DNA of 64,000 nt from Oscillospiraceae bacterium (lineage in GTDB: Bacteria; Bacillota; Clostridia; Oscillospirales; Oscillospiraceae): positions 1 through 64,000 of the forward strand of contig JAETSB010000004.1 in NCBI GenBank assembly GCA_021769865.1, written 5' to 3'. A program made the translations under genes and the position numbers. Positions 51,241 to 61,256 of this stretch are shown piece by piece. Under the pieces are notes generated by a model. The model searched no databases and was not told where the DNA came from. It was given only the letters and a program-made list of their open reading frames with translations. Position 1 is the first letter of the stretch. Each line of letters opens with the position of its first letter.

Positions 51241-51457
51241 AAAAGCACCTACTTTCTGTTCTTTTTCTTGAGAGAAAAAGAACCAAAAAGAACTTTAGCG
51301 CGCTACCGGCCCCGGCAGTGCACCAAAATTTGCGCACGGTAACGTAGGCCCAGTCAGATAGGAAAGTTTTTTGCAGTAAAAATCATTATAGCAAGGCCGG
51401 GACAGGCTTGCAAGGTCTAAGGCCACAATTTTCAGAAAATTTGGGAAGAAAGAAAAA

Positions 51458-51473
51458 AGTTTCACGTGAAACA
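51458..51473. promoter_or_regulatory. parS: parS site (1 mismatch)
   Basis: AGTTTCACGTGAAACA. Confidence 0.85.
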
Positions 51474-51504
51474 GCAAGGCCCGCCGTTCTCGGCGGGCCC
51501 GCGG

Positions 51505-51520
51505 TGTTTCACGTGAAACA
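51505..51520. promoter_or_regulatory. parS: parS site (perfect)
   Basis: TGTTTCACGTGAAACA. Confidence 0.95.
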
Positions 51521-51536
51521 AATTTCTGGAAAACTC

Positions 51537-53390
51537 TCAGCCCCGGCCCAGAAGCCGGACGCTGTAGGGCGGGACGGAAGCCGTCTCACCAGAGACCATC
51601 TCGCCGGTGCGGAGGTCACGGAAGCCCTCGTCCGGCAGGGAGACGGTCCGTTCCTCCGGACCGGCGTTCACCAGGACGGCGGTGGCCTCCTCGGGGACTT
51701 CCCGCAGATAGGCCAGCAAGGGGCCTTTGGCCTCCAGCCAGCGGAGGGAGCCCCGGCGAAGGGAGGCCCGGTTCTTCCGCAGCTGCCCCAGCCAGCGGAA
51801 CCAGGCCAGCAGCTCCCGGTCCTCGTTCCCCCAGGGGTAGGTCCTGCGGTTGAAGGGGTCTGCCGCGCCCTCCATACCGGTCTCGTCGCCGTAGTAGATC
51901 ATGGGAGAGCCGGGGAAGGTGAACAGGATGGCCGCCGCCACATGGAGCCGCTCCAAGCCGGCCTCCCGCTGGTCGGGCGTGAGGCGGAAGGTGGACTGGG
52001 CGTCTCTGCCCTCCGGGAGGGGAACGCCGCCCAGCACCGTGAGAACCCGGGGAGTGTCGTGGGTACCCAGGAAATTCATAGCAGAATAGAAGGTGGCGGG
52101 GGGATAGTTCTCCCGGATGGTCTCCATGGCCTCTTGGAACTCCTCCGCCGGACCGTCCAGCAGATAGTTCAGCAAAGCGGTGCGGAAGGGGTAGTTCATG
52201 ACCCCGTGGAGCTCCCGGCCCTGGAAGTACTTGCGGCGGCGGGAATAGGAGATCTTATTGCTGGCGTCCTCCCAGACTTCCCCCAACAGCAGGGCGTCGG
52301 GGTCCGTCTCCTCCACGGCGGAGCGGAGCTGTTCAATGAACTCGTCGGGGAGCTCATCCGCCACGTCCAGCCGCCAGCCGGAGGCCCCGGCTCGAAGCCA
52401 GCGCTTCACGATGGAGTTCTCCCCCGTAATGATATAGTCCACATAGCCCGGGCAGTCCTCCCGGACGTTGGGCAGAGTACTGATGCCCCACCAGGCGTCA
52501 TAGGACCCGGGCCAGTCGCTGAACTGAAACCAGTCATAATAGGGACTGTCCTTGCTCTGGGCCGCGCCCAGGGTGGGGTAGAAGCCGTCGGCGTTGAAAT
52601 AGACGCTCTGAGAGCCGGTGTGGTTGAACACGCCGTCCAGCAGGACGCGGATGCCCTTCTCCCTGGCTTTGGCACAGAGGTTCCGGAAATCCTCTTCCGT
52701 GCCCAGCATGGGGTCGATCTTTGTGTAATCCGCTGTGTTGTAGCGGTGATTGGAGGCGGACTCAAAAATGGGACAGAAGTAGAGGGTGGAGACCCCCAGG
52801 GCCGCCAGATCGTCCAGGTGAGCGGCGACTCCCGCCAGGGACCCGCCGAAGAAATCCCGGTTTTTCACCTCGCCGCCCTCCGGCTGCCAAACGGGGCCGT
52901 CGTTCCAGTCCTCGTGGACCCAGCGATCGCCGATGAGCCCCGAGGGGTCCGGGAGCTCCAGGCGGCAGTACCGGTCCGGGAAGATCTGGTAGGTCACGCC
53001 CTCGCCGAACCACGAGGGGGTATGACTCTCCTCGTAGACGGTGAGCTGCCAGGGGACCGGCTCTCCCTCGCTGCGGTAGCCGGTCTTGTCCAGAAGGCAG
53101 CCGGTGCCGTCGTCCCGCCAGAAGCGGAACCAGTACCACACCAGCTCCGGCGTCTGGAAGGGGATCAGGGAGAGAGAGAAGCAGGCCCGGTCCTCCTGAA
53201 ACCCGGAGAAGGGCATCTCCGCCTCCATCTCATGGCCGGCAAACTCCCGGCGGAGGATGACGGAGCAGTGGGTAAAGCCCTCGCTGGCGAGGGGGCGGCA
53301 GGTGAGGGACCACTCCTTCCCGCAGGGAAGGGCGCCGTAGGGCTTCTTGTATTGAGCGTCGCGGGAGTCAAAGACAGCAGAAACGTTCAT
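51537..53390 (-). CDS. Glycoside hydrolase family 13 (neopullulanase/cyclomaltodextrinase-like)
   Basis: VTYQIFPDRYCR, GIRVLLDGVFNHTG, GWRLDVADELP, FLGTHDTPRVLT. Confidence 0.92.
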   Translation of the reverse strand: MNVSAVFDSRDAQYKKPYGALPCGKEWSLTCRPLASEGFTHCSVILRREFAGHEMEAEMPFSGFQEDRACFSLSLIPFQTPELVWYWFRFWRDDGTGCLLDKTGYRSEGEPVPWQLTVYEESHTPSWFGEGVTYQIFPDRYCRLELPDPSGLIGDRWVHEDWNDGPVWQPEGGEVKNRDFFGGSLAGVAAHLDDLAALGVSTLYFCPIFESASNHRYNTADYTKIDPMLGTEEDFRNLCAKAREKGIRVLLDGVFNHTGSQSVYFNADGFYPTLGAAQSKDSPYYDWFQFSDWPGSYDAWWGISTLPNVREDCPGYVDYIITGENSIVKRWLRAGASGWRLDVADELPDEFIEQLRSAVEETDPDALLLGEVWEDASNKISYSRRRKYFQGRELHGVMNYPFRTALLNYLLDGPAEEFQEAMETIRENYPPATFYSAMNFLGTHDTPRVLTVLGGVPLPEGRDAQSTFRLTPDQREAGLERLHVAAAILFTFPGSPMIYYGDETGMEGAADPFNRRTYPWGNEDRELLAWFRWLGQLRKNRASLRRGSLRWLEAKGPLLAYLREVPEEATAVLVNAGPEERTVSLPDEGFRDLRTGEMVSGETASVPPYSVRLLGRG

Positions 53391-53508
53391 TCAAAAAACT
53401 CCTTGTTTGTTGAAATAGGGACTTCCTAAAAATTACATTTTTTACTGCCTGTTTTTAGGGAGGAAAAAGCCGGGAGGGACCCGGCTTGACGCGCGGGAAG
53501 GGGGCGGC

Positions 53509-53524
53509 TGTTTCACGTGAAACG
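53509..53524. promoter_or_regulatory. parS: parS site (1 mismatch)
   Basis: TGTTTCACGTGAAACG. Confidence 0.85.
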
Positions 53525-53543
53525 CCCCGGGGCAGTGCTCCGG

Positions 53544-55730
53544 TCAGGGCAGAAGCTGATTTTCCCCGGTGACGGCGCCGCCGTCCTCGCCGGGGGTGAA
53601 GTAGGCGTTGAGAATGTTGACGGCGGTGGAGGCCAGGGCCGCGCCGGCGTCCGCCCGCTCGATGGCGATGGCCACGGCGATTTCCGGGTCGTCGTAAGGG
53701 GCGAAGCAGACGAAGACGCCGTGGTTCTTGGTGTCCGCCCGGACCTGGGAGGTGCCGGTCTTCGCGCCGGCACTGACCACGCAGTTGCGGAAGTAGGGGG
53801 AGAGGGTGCCCTCTACCAGGCCCTTCATACCCAGCTTCACAGCGTTCAGGTTTTCGTCGCTGATGTCGATTTGGTTGACGGGTTCTGTGTTCCCTGTGGC
53901 CACTACGGAGGAGTTGTCGTAAGCCTTGGCGGTTTTCAGCAGGTGGGCCTGGCAGTGCTTTCCTCCGGAGACCAGAGTGGCAATGTAATTGGCCAGCTGG
54001 AGGGGGGAGTAGAGCTGGTTGGACTGGCCGAAGGCCGCCCAGGGGGCCTGGTTCTGGCCTTGGGGGTTCTCCGGCAGGAGCCCGGCGGTCTCGGGAATCT
54101 CGATGCCGGTCTTCTCTCCCAGTCCGAATTTGAGCAGGTATTCCCGAAGCCCCTCCATGGTCAGCCGGAAGCCCATCTCGGCAAAGAAGTAGTTGCAGGA
54201 GTTGGTAATGGCCCCGGTGACGTTCAGAAGCCCGTGGCCGGAGCGCTTCCAGCAGTTGGCGTAGCTGTTGGCCTCGTCTCCGGGGTAACGCCAGGAGCCG
54301 GTGTCCCGAATCTTCTCGGTCAAGGTCACCTTCCCGTCCAGCAGGGCCGCCATGGCGGTGAAGGGCTTCAGGGTGGAGCCAGGGGGATACCGGCCTTCCG
54401 CCGCCCGGTTGAAGAGAGGCGCTTGGGGATCATTGCTGACAGCGGCGTAGTTCTCCGGCTGGCGGAAGGTTGCCAAATCGTAGGAGGGATAGGAGGCCAG
54501 GGCCAGCACCTCTCCGGTGCCCACCTGAATTACCGCCGCCCCCGCGCCGCGCTTCTCGTCGCCGTCGGCGTTCAGGCGGGTGACGGTTTCCTCCAGGAAT
54601 CCCTCCACCTGGGCCTGGAAGTCCAGATCAATGGTCAGCTCCACGGTGTTTCCGGGGACGGGTTCCGTTTTATAGTATTCCCCGGTGATCTTGCCTTCGT
54701 CGTTGGTGGCCACGATGCGGAGGCCGTCCTGGCCCTTCAGGTAGTCCTCAAAGGCCAACTCGGCCCCTACTTTTCCAATGAGGTCGTCATAGTCATAGCC
54801 CTTCTTTTTCAGGGAGGGGTAGTCGTCCTCAATGCCGATCTTGCCCACGTAGCCCAGGATGTGGGCGGCGTAAGTGGTCTCGTACTCCCGGACGGAGGAG
54901 AGGGTCACCTTGGCCCCGGCATAGTTCCCGTCGCTGAGAAGGGAGATAAAGGGCGTGTCGATGTCCTGGGCCAGGACGTAGGCGGCGTAGTTGTCCAGCT
55001 TGCGGACGGACAGCTCGTACTGGACCCCCAGCACCATCCGGGCCTGGGTCATGGTGTAGTTCTCGGGAATGTCCAGCTCCTCCCGCATGGCGCCCATCAG
55101 CTGGGCGGGGGTGACGCCGGAGTCCATCAGCAGGTCCTCCGTCAGGTCGGCGGGAACCAGGCGCTCCAGCAGGGCCTCGGCCCGCTTCTTGGGGGAGAGC
55201 TCCTCCGCGGGGGCGGAGCCCTCCTCCGGTTCCGGCTCGGGGGTGGAGACCGCCTCCGGGTGGCGGAGCAGGTACTGGCCCAGCGCGTCCGCACAGGGAC
55301 TCAGGCTCTTGAGGTAGGCCAGGAAGAGCTTTTTCTGCTGTCCGTCCAGCTGATCCACGGTGTAGCGGTAGGGGGCCAGCCGGGAGATGGGCAGGTTGTC
55401 GCTCCAGGCGACGCCCTCCTGCTGGCAGAGCTGGACGAGGCGCAGGATGGCCTCGTTGCTGTCCTCGCCCGGGGCGAGGAGGGCGGCGTCGAAGGTCAGG
55501 TCGTAGGTGGAGCGGTTGCTGACCAGGGGCCTTCCGTTGCGGTCGGTGATGATGCCCCGGGAGGCCTCCACCTTCTCCGGCCGCACGATGGAGCGGATGG
55601 CCTGGGCGGCATACTTCTCGTGATGAATGACCTGTATATCATAAAGCACGAAGAGGTAAACCACCAGCGCCAGCACCAGGAAGGCGGCCAGCAGGTAGAG
55701 CCGGGTATTTTGCATTTCCTTGCGGTCCAT
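53544..55730 (-). CDS. mrdA: Class B penicillin-binding protein (PBP2/MrdA-like)
   Basis: N-terminal TM; RGIITDRNGRPLVSN; PPGSTLKPFTAMAALL; SGAKTGTSQV. Confidence 0.9.
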   Translation of the reverse strand: MDRKEMQNTRLYLLAAFLVLALVVYLFVLYDIQVIHHEKYAAQAIRSIVRPEKVEASRGIITDRNGRPLVSNRSTYDLTFDAALLAPGEDSNEAILRLVQLCQQEGVAWSDNLPISRLAPYRYTVDQLDGQQKKLFLAYLKSLSPCADALGQYLLRHPEAVSTPEPEPEEGSAPAEELSPKKRAEALLERLVPADLTEDLLMDSGVTPAQLMGAMREELDIPENYTMTQARMVLGVQYELSVRKLDNYAAYVLAQDIDTPFISLLSDGNYAGAKVTLSSVREYETTYAAHILGYVGKIGIEDDYPSLKKKGYDYDDLIGKVGAELAFEDYLKGQDGLRIVATNDEGKITGEYYKTEPVPGNTVELTIDLDFQAQVEGFLEETVTRLNADGDEKRGAGAAVIQVGTGEVLALASYPSYDLATFRQPENYAAVSNDPQAPLFNRAAEGRYPPGSTLKPFTAMAALLDGKVTLTEKIRDTGSWRYPGDEANSYANCWKRSGHGLLNVTGAITNSCNYFFAEMGFRLTMEGLREYLLKFGLGEKTGIEIPETAGLLPENPQGQNQAPWAAFGQSNQLYSPLQLANYIATLVSGGKHCQAHLLKTAKAYDNSSVVATGNTEPVNQIDISDENLNAVKLGMKGLVEGTLSPYFRNCVVSAGAKTGTSQVRADTKNHGVFVCFAPYDDPEIAVAIAIERADAGAALASTAVNILNAYFTPGEDGGAVTGENQLLP

Positions 55731-55751
55731 AGGATGCCTTTCTATTGGAAA

Positions 55752-56264
55752 TCAGTCGTCCAGCTGCGTTCGCCGGAAGACGGAGCGGTAAAGCAGGGTC
55801 AGAGGAATGATGAAGGGGGCCGCCACGCAGAACTCCCGGACCATGACCAGGGCCCCGGCCTCCCAGGCGGCGCGGCCCCGCATCCAGAGGATCAGGCAGC
55901 GAAAGCTGTCCGTAAGCAAAAAGGCGGCGGCGGCGGAGACCAGGGAACAGAGGAAGCCGGCGGGGAGCCAGCTCTGGGACAGCAGCCCGGCGCAGAGCCC
56001 CGCCAGGGGGAACACCAGGGTGTACAGGCAGGGGATGGGCCCGGGAAGGAACAGGTCGCAGACCACCCCCACGCACAGGGAGAAGATGGTCCCCGCCAGG
56101 GGCCCCTGAAAGGTGGCGGGAATGGCCGCCAGGAGGGGGTAGAGAAAGGGGAGGACCCCCCAGAACTCCAGCCGCTGCAAAAGCCCCGTCTGCACCAGCA
56201 GGCAGAGGAGCGTGGCGGCGGCGTAAAGGGACCATTTGAAGATGGTTTCGTTTCTGGCAATCAT
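55752..56264 (-). CDS. mreD: Rod-shape determining protein MreD
   Basis: Hydrophobic, located between mreC and PBP2 gene. Confidence 0.8.
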   Translation of the reverse strand: MIARNETIFKWSLYAAATLLCLLVQTGLLQRLEFWGVLPFLYPLLAAIPATFQGPLAGTIFSLCVGVVCDLFLPGPIPCLYTLVFPLAGLCAGLLSQSWLPAGFLCSLVSAAAAFLLTDSFRCLILWMRGRAAWEAGALVMVREFCVAAPFIIPLTLLYRSVFRRTQLDD

Positions 56265-56278
56265 AAGGGCCTCCGGCG

Positions 56279-57130
56279 TCAGGTGACGATCTCAAAGGAT
56301 TTGATGACAAAGACCTCCGTCAGGGAATCCAGGTCCGCTTCCGGGGCCAGGATGGCGTAGGAGGACGCGCCGGAGTCGTCCTTCTGGACCTCCTCCACGG
56401 AGCCGATGACCAGCCCCGAGGGATAGTAGCCGCCCAGGCCGGAGGTCACCACCACGTCCCCGGGCAGCAGGGCGCAGTCCGCCGGAAGGTAGTCCAGCCG
56501 CAGACGGTTCTCCCGCATGAGGGAGAAGTCCCCCTGGGCCACGCCCAGGTCCTTGGTCCGGAACACCTGGGCGCCCAGGGAGGTGTCCGTGTCCACCAGG
56601 GTCAGCACCGTGGACCAATTGGTCCCCGCCCGGTCGACGACCCCCACCAGGTTTCCGCACTCGTCGGTGACACAGTCCCCCACCTCAATGCCCAGGGAGG
56701 TGCCCTTGTTCAGCGTCAGGGAGGAGGTCCAGTTGCTCACCGCGTGCTCCGTGACCATGGCGGACTCGAAGTCCGTGAGATCCCGGCGCTGCTTTGTCAG
56801 GTTCATCAGCTCCCGGAGCTTGGCGTTCTCCTCCACGTCCGCCTTGGCCTGGCGGATGGTCTCCTCCATTTGGGCGATCTGCTGGCGGAGGGCGGCGTTT
56901 TCCGCCTGGAGGTCCGTGGTGTCCTTATAGTAATTCTGCAAGTCGTTGAACCAATTGGCGATGGCCGTATAGCCCGCCCGGAAGGGCGAGGCCAGGATCC
57001 CCGTCAGGTTGGCCAGGGGGGAGGAATTGGCGCTGAGCACCGACATCACCGCCATGGCAACCGACAGGACGGCGGCGGCGAAGAGGACCCAGAGCCCGTG
57101 CTGTTTCAGGAAATTTTTCAAACCGATCAC
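56279..57130 (-). CDS. mreC: Rod-shape determining protein MreC
   Basis: TM, coiled coil, NWTSSLTLNKGTSLGIEVGDCVTDECGNLVGVV. Confidence 0.92.
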   Translation of the reverse strand: MIGLKNFLKQHGLWVLFAAAVLSVAMAVMSVLSANSSPLANLTGILASPFRAGYTAIANWFNDLQNYYKDTTDLQAENAALRQQIAQMEETIRQAKADVEENAKLRELMNLTKQRRDLTDFESAMVTEHAVSNWTSSLTLNKGTSLGIEVGDCVTDECGNLVGVVDRAGTNWSTVLTLVDTDTSLGAQVFRTKDLGVAQGDFSLMRENRLRLDYLPADCALLPGDVVVTSGLGGYYPSGLVIGSVEEVQKDDSGASSYAILAPEADLDSLTEVFVIKSFEIVT

Positions 57131-57162
57131 CTATATGAGGTCGAAGATAACAGGAGCGGGGG

Positions 57163-57738
57163 TCACAGCAGGAAGACGCCGAACGCCTCCAGCATCCGGG
57201 CCAGCCGGAGGACCGGCAGGCCCATCACATTGAAGAAGTCCCCCTCCAGCCGCTCCACCAGCAGGGCCCCCCGGCCCTGGACGCCGTAGGCCCCGGCCTT
57301 GTCCATGGGCTCGCCGGTGGCGATGTAGCGGCGAAGCTGCGCCTCCGTGGCGGGGCGGAAAAACACGTCGGTGGACTCGCACTCCGTGAGGCGCTTGGTT
57401 CCCCGGCAGACGGAGACGCCGGTGCAGACGGTGTGCTTCCGCCCCTGGAGGGCGGTGAGCATTTCCAGGGCATGGGCCTCGTCCCGGGGCTTGCCCAGCC
57501 GGGCCTGGTCCAGAAAGACCATGGTGTCGGCGGTGATGACAATGTCGTCGGGCCCGCAGAGCTTCGCCGCGGCCTCCGCCTTCTCCCGGGAGATATAGGA
57601 CACCACCTCCGGCGGCGTCAGTCCCTCGGGGAAGACCTCCTCCACCTCCGGCACCCGGACCACAAAGTCCGTCACGCCGATGCGCTCCAGGAGCTCCCGC
57701 CTCCGGGGGGACCCGGAGGCCAGTACAATTTGTGCCAT
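57163..57738 (-). CDS. Maf family nucleoside triphosphate pyrophosphatase
   Basis: IVLASGSPRRRELLERIG, ITADTMVFLD, DKAGAYGVQGRGALLVERLEGDFFNVMGLPV. Confidence 0.93.
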   Translation of the reverse strand: MAQIVLASGSPRRRELLERIGVTDFVVRVPEVEEVFPEGLTPPEVVSYISREKAEAAAKLCGPDDIVITADTMVFLDQARLGKPRDEAHALEMLTALQGRKHTVCTGVSVCRGTKRLTECESTDVFFRPATEAQLRRYIATGEPMDKAGAYGVQGRGALLVERLEGDFFNVMGLPVLRLARMLEAFGVFLL

Positions 57739-57747
57739 ACGCCCTCC

Positions 57748-58185
57748 TTATTTGCCGGTGGAGCCGAAGCCGCCCCGGTCCGGGCCCTCCAGCCGCTCCA
57801 CCCGGGTGAAGACCAGGGGAGGCTGGTTCTCCACAATGCGGAACTGGCAGAGCCGGGTGTTTTTGGAAATCTCCACGTCCCGGGTGGCGCAGGCGGGCCA
57901 GCGCCACTGGTCCCCGTCTCCCCGGTAGGAGCCGTCCACCACCCCCATGGAGTTGGCCTGCAAAAGCCCGTAGTTTTTAAAGGTGGAGCTCCGAGGCACC
58001 ACATGGGCCTCGTACCCCTCCGGCAGGGCCACAGCGATGCCAAGGGGGATCAGACGGAACTCCCCGGCCTTTAGGACAATATCTTCCGCCGCCCGCAGGT
58101 CCACCCAGTCGGACCCAGGGACGCAGCGGAGCTCTTCCAGGTCCTCTACAAAGTATTTCACCTTTAACTCGGTTGTCTCTCTCAT
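57748..58185 (-). CDS. dut: dUTP diphosphatase
   Basis: WVDLRAAEDIVLKAGEFRLIPLGIAVALPEGYEAHVVPRSSTFKNYGL, GGFGSTGK. Confidence 0.9.
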   Translation of the reverse strand: MRETTELKVKYFVEDLEELRCVPGSDWVDLRAAEDIVLKAGEFRLIPLGIAVALPEGYEAHVVPRSSTFKNYGLLQANSMGVVDGSYRGDGDQWRWPACATRDVEISKNTRLCQFRIVENQPPLVFTRVERLEGPDRGGFGSTGK

Positions 58186-58243
58186 AATAGGCTCCTATGC
58201 AATGAAATGTTGTATAAATCTGTCGAAACAGTACGATTTGTAT

Positions 58244-60313
58244 TTATTCCACGCCCCGCAGATAGAGCCCCCGGGTAAATTCCCCGGCGGGGGCGGCGTG
58301 CTCCCGATAGTCCCGGCAGACCCGGGCGCATTCCCCCGGCGTCTCCGTGGTGAAGCGCAGGCGGGCATAGCAAAGGCCCAGCCGCCGCCAATCCGGCCGG
58401 TCCGCCAGATAGAGGGGGCGGCTGTTTTCCACCTCCGTCCGGTGCCCGAAGGCGGGGAGGAGGGGGAAGGCCGCGCCGGTGCGGTCGTTCAAGAAATTGG
58501 GCTGGTCACAGCGGCAGTCCCCGGCGTTTTGAATCAGGCAGTTTTCCGTGATCATCAGGGGCAGCCGCCCGTAGACAATGGCCTCGGCGGGGAGGACCTT
58601 CTTCATATCCCGGATCTGGGAAAAACGGAGCTCGAAGGAAAGGCAGACGGATTCCAGCCCCTTCTCCCGGAGCCAGGCCAGGGAACGGCTGTTGAAGACG
58701 TTGAGCCCATAGTCCCCATAGAGCCTCCACCCGCCACCCCGGGCCAGGGGAAAGTGGCCGAGATTGCCCAAAAGCAGTCCGGCGGCCCCCAGGCTCCGGG
58801 CCTTCCCCAGCCAGCGGCGGAGCAGGTCCTCGTCTTTGTCCCGCCAGACCCGAGGGAGAATGGCGCAGTACTCCGTCTCCGCCTCCGGCAGGGAGGGGAG
58901 ATCCGCCAAGAGCTCCAAGGGCACATACACCCGGGCGGGCCGAAGGTCCAAAACGCCGCTCGTCAGCTGGGCGGCGCTGGTCACGGAGACCGTAAAGGCC
59001 GGCTCCGCCGCCGAACAGTCGACGTCCGGCAGGGGCGGCGCGTCCAGCTCCCGCCGCTCCGGCGGCTGGGACCGGGCGGCGCTGAGGTCCTCCAGGGCCG
59101 TCCGCCGCAAGGCGTTGACGGCGGCGGCGGAGAGGGACAGGCCGGGGTCCACGGCAACTTCCACACGCTCACAGCGGTAGGGGGTCCCGCCGGTCTTGCC
59201 CAGCCGGGCGGCCAGATCCTCGCCGGTCAGCGGCCGGTTCCGGGCGGCCTCCGGCACGGGGCCGGAGACGGTGACGGCGTGTCCGGCCCCATCCTCCGCC
59301 GTGAGAAGGCAGGGCGCTCCCGCCTCCACCCGGCAGGTGAAGGAGACCGGGACCCGCCGGTCCGCTTCCGAGGGGGCGGGCTCTTCCGCCGGAGCGGAAT
59401 TTTCCGGGCGGAAGCCCAGCATCCCGGGCCCCTTCTCCCCCCGCCAATAGGCGTCGGTAAAGCCGGAGCGGGAAAAGGCCCGCTCCAGGGTCTCCCGCTC
59501 CCGGGGAGTAGGCCCGCGGCCCTCCTCCAGAAGGCGGGCGTAAATCTCGGTCACGGCGGCCACGTAGCCGGGGCGGCGCATCCGCCCCTCGATTTTCAGG
59601 CAGGAGACTCCCATCTCCGCCAGCTCTCCCAGGTGGTCCGCCATGCAGGAGTCCTTCAGGCTCAGGGGCCGTTTGTCCTTCGCCGCCTCGTTGACCCCGT
59701 AAGGCAGGCGGCAGGGCTGGGCGCAGCGCCCCCGGTTTCCGGAGCGCCCGCCGATCAGCGCGCTCATGGCGCACTGCCCGGAATAGCACATGCACAGCGC
59801 CCCGTGGACGAAGGACTCCACCTCCGCCGGGCAGTGACCGCAGATGGCCGCCGTCTCGTCCCGGCCGCACTCCCGGGCAATCACCACCCGTTCACAGCCG
59901 TCCCCGGCGATCTCACAGGCGCCGCCGGAGGTAAAAATGCTCATTTGGGTGCTGGCGTGGAGGGGCAGGTCCGGCAGGCTCCGCCGGAGCAGGTCAAAGA
60001 GGCCCCAGTCCTGGACCAGCACTGCGTCCACCCCCAGCCGGGAGGCGATACGGGCGGTTTCCAGGGCCTCGGGCAGCTCCCGGTCCGACAGGAGGATGTT
60101 TAAGGTGAGGAAGACCCGCGCGCCCCGGACATGGCAGTAAGCCAAAGCCTGGGCGAACTCCTCCTCCGAGAAGTTCTGAGCCCCCCGGCGGGCGTTGAAG
60201 GTCCCCCAGCCCAGATACACGGCGTCCGCGCCGTGCTCCACGGCGGCCCGCAGGGCCTCCGGGGACCCGGCGGGGGACAGCAGCTCCGGAGCGCCCGGGC
60301 GGCGGAGGCTCAC
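58244..60313 (-). CDS. Peptidase U32 family protein
   Basis: ELLSPAGSPEALRAAVEHGADAVYLG; ESFVHGALCMCYSGQCAMSALIGGRSGNRGRCAQPCRLPY. Confidence 0.93.
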   Translation of the reverse strand: MSLRRPGAPELLSPAGSPEALRAAVEHGADAVYLGWGTFNARRGAQNFSEEEFAQALAYCHVRGARVFLTLNILLSDRELPEALETARIASRLGVDAVLVQDWGLFDLLRRSLPDLPLHASTQMSIFTSGGACEIAGDGCERVVIARECGRDETAAICGHCPAEVESFVHGALCMCYSGQCAMSALIGGRSGNRGRCAQPCRLPYGVNEAAKDKRPLSLKDSCMADHLGELAEMGVSCLKIEGRMRRPGYVAAVTEIYARLLEEGRGPTPRERETLERAFSRSGFTDAYWRGEKGPGMLGFRPENSAPAEEPAPSEADRRVPVSFTCRVEAGAPCLLTAEDGAGHAVTVSGPVPEAARNRPLTGEDLAARLGKTGGTPYRCERVEVAVDPGLSLSAAAVNALRRTALEDLSAARSQPPERRELDAPPLPDVDCSAAEPAFTVSVTSAAQLTSGVLDLRPARVYVPLELLADLPSLPEAETEYCAILPRVWRDKDEDLLRRWLGKARSLGAAGLLLGNLGHFPLARGGGWRLYGDYGLNVFNSRSLAWLREKGLESVCLSFELRFSQIRDMKKVLPAEAIVYGRLPLMITENCLIQNAGDCRCDQPNFLNDRTGAAFPLLPAFGHRTEVENSRPLYLADRPDWRRLGLCYARLRFTTETPGECARVCRDYREHAAPAGEFTRGLYLRGVE

Positions 60314-60642
60314 TTGGAGCCCCGGCTGTCCAGCCGCTGCTGGAGGCGGACGACCTCCCGCTTCAGCTCGCTGACCTGGCTCTGGGCCTTGCCGGCCTCG
60401 TCCAGGTAGCCCTTGATCTGGCGGCGGAGCTGCTCGGCGGCGGCTTGGGCCTTGAAGAGCTCGTCGGCGATGTTGGCGGCGGTGAGGACGGCGGCGTCGG
60501 TTTTGCCCACCCGGGTGCTGTTCAGCACCTCGTCCATCTTGTCTCCAACGTAAGCGCCCACCTTCTGCATGTAGGAGGGGGACTCCTCCGCCACGAAGGT
60601 GTAGTCCTCTCCGCAGATGGTAACGACCACCCGGTTCGTCAT
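60310..60642 (-). CDS. zapA: Cell division protein ZapA
   Basis: NRVVVTICGEDYTFVAEESPSYMQKVGAYVGDKMDEVLN; coiled-coil C-terminus. Confidence 0.88.
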   Translation of the reverse strand: MTNRVVVTICGEDYTFVAEESPSYMQKVGAYVGDKMDEVLNSTRVGKTDAAVLTAANIADELFKAQAAAEQLRRQIKGYLDEAGKAQSQVSELKREVVRLQQRLDSRGSK

Positions 60643-60839
60643 AAAAAAACCTCCTTCGGCCCCGGAGAGCGGGCTCCGGGAGCGGACTGCGTAATTTTAC
60701 AGCGTACAGTATAGCACACCCGGCGGAGGTACGCCAGAAGAATTTCGGCAGAATCGAAAAAATTTACAAAACCGGAAATTGGTTGTGATTTTCGCCACTC
60801 TGTGCTATCATAAAAGGCGGTCCGGCGGACCGGGGAGGG

Positions 60840-61256
60840 ATGAAAATGAGAGTGCTGTCCTATGATCCGGAGCACGATTTCTTCTTTGTGGACGTGACCT
60901 GGGACGAGTACCGCCAACTGGCCGCGGAATATGAGATCGACGCGGGAGGCGCGGACGCCGAGGAGGTCATTGAAATCCAAAAGGACTACCGGAGGGAACT
61001 GGCGGAAGAGGTGTTTGACGCGTCTTATCCCTTCCAGCAGTATCTCAGGGACCTGTACGGCATTGACGACATGCCGGAGGTCTGCCTGGTCGTGAAACGG
61101 GATTTATCCGACTTGTGGGTGGACCAATACGACCACCCCTTTCATCACCTGTGGAACGGGGAGAGTCCGTGGATCAAAATAAAGCCCGCCGCCATCCGGG
61201 ATTTGACGGAGCTGGCGGCGCTGGAGCCGGCAGAGAGGGAGCGGAAGGATGTATAA
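60840..61256 (+). CDS. Hypothetical acidic protein, first gene of a two-gene unit
   Basis: Own promoter TTGTGA-N17-TATCAT upstream; overlaps next gene by 8 nt. Confidence 0.7.
   Translation: MKMRVLSYDPEHDFFFVDVTWDEYRQLAAEYEIDAGGADAEEVIEIQKDYRRELAEEVFDASYPFQQYLRDLYGIDDMPEVCLVVKRDLSDLWVDQYDHPFHHLWNGESPWIKIKPAAIRDLTELAALEPAERERKDV

Noticed and set aside
53517-56360. 947-aa plus-strand ORF opposite PBP2 and mreD
   Set aside because: Shadow ORF spanning two recognised genes
57983-60103. 706-aa plus-strand ORF opposite the U32 peptidase
   Set aside because: Shadow ORF
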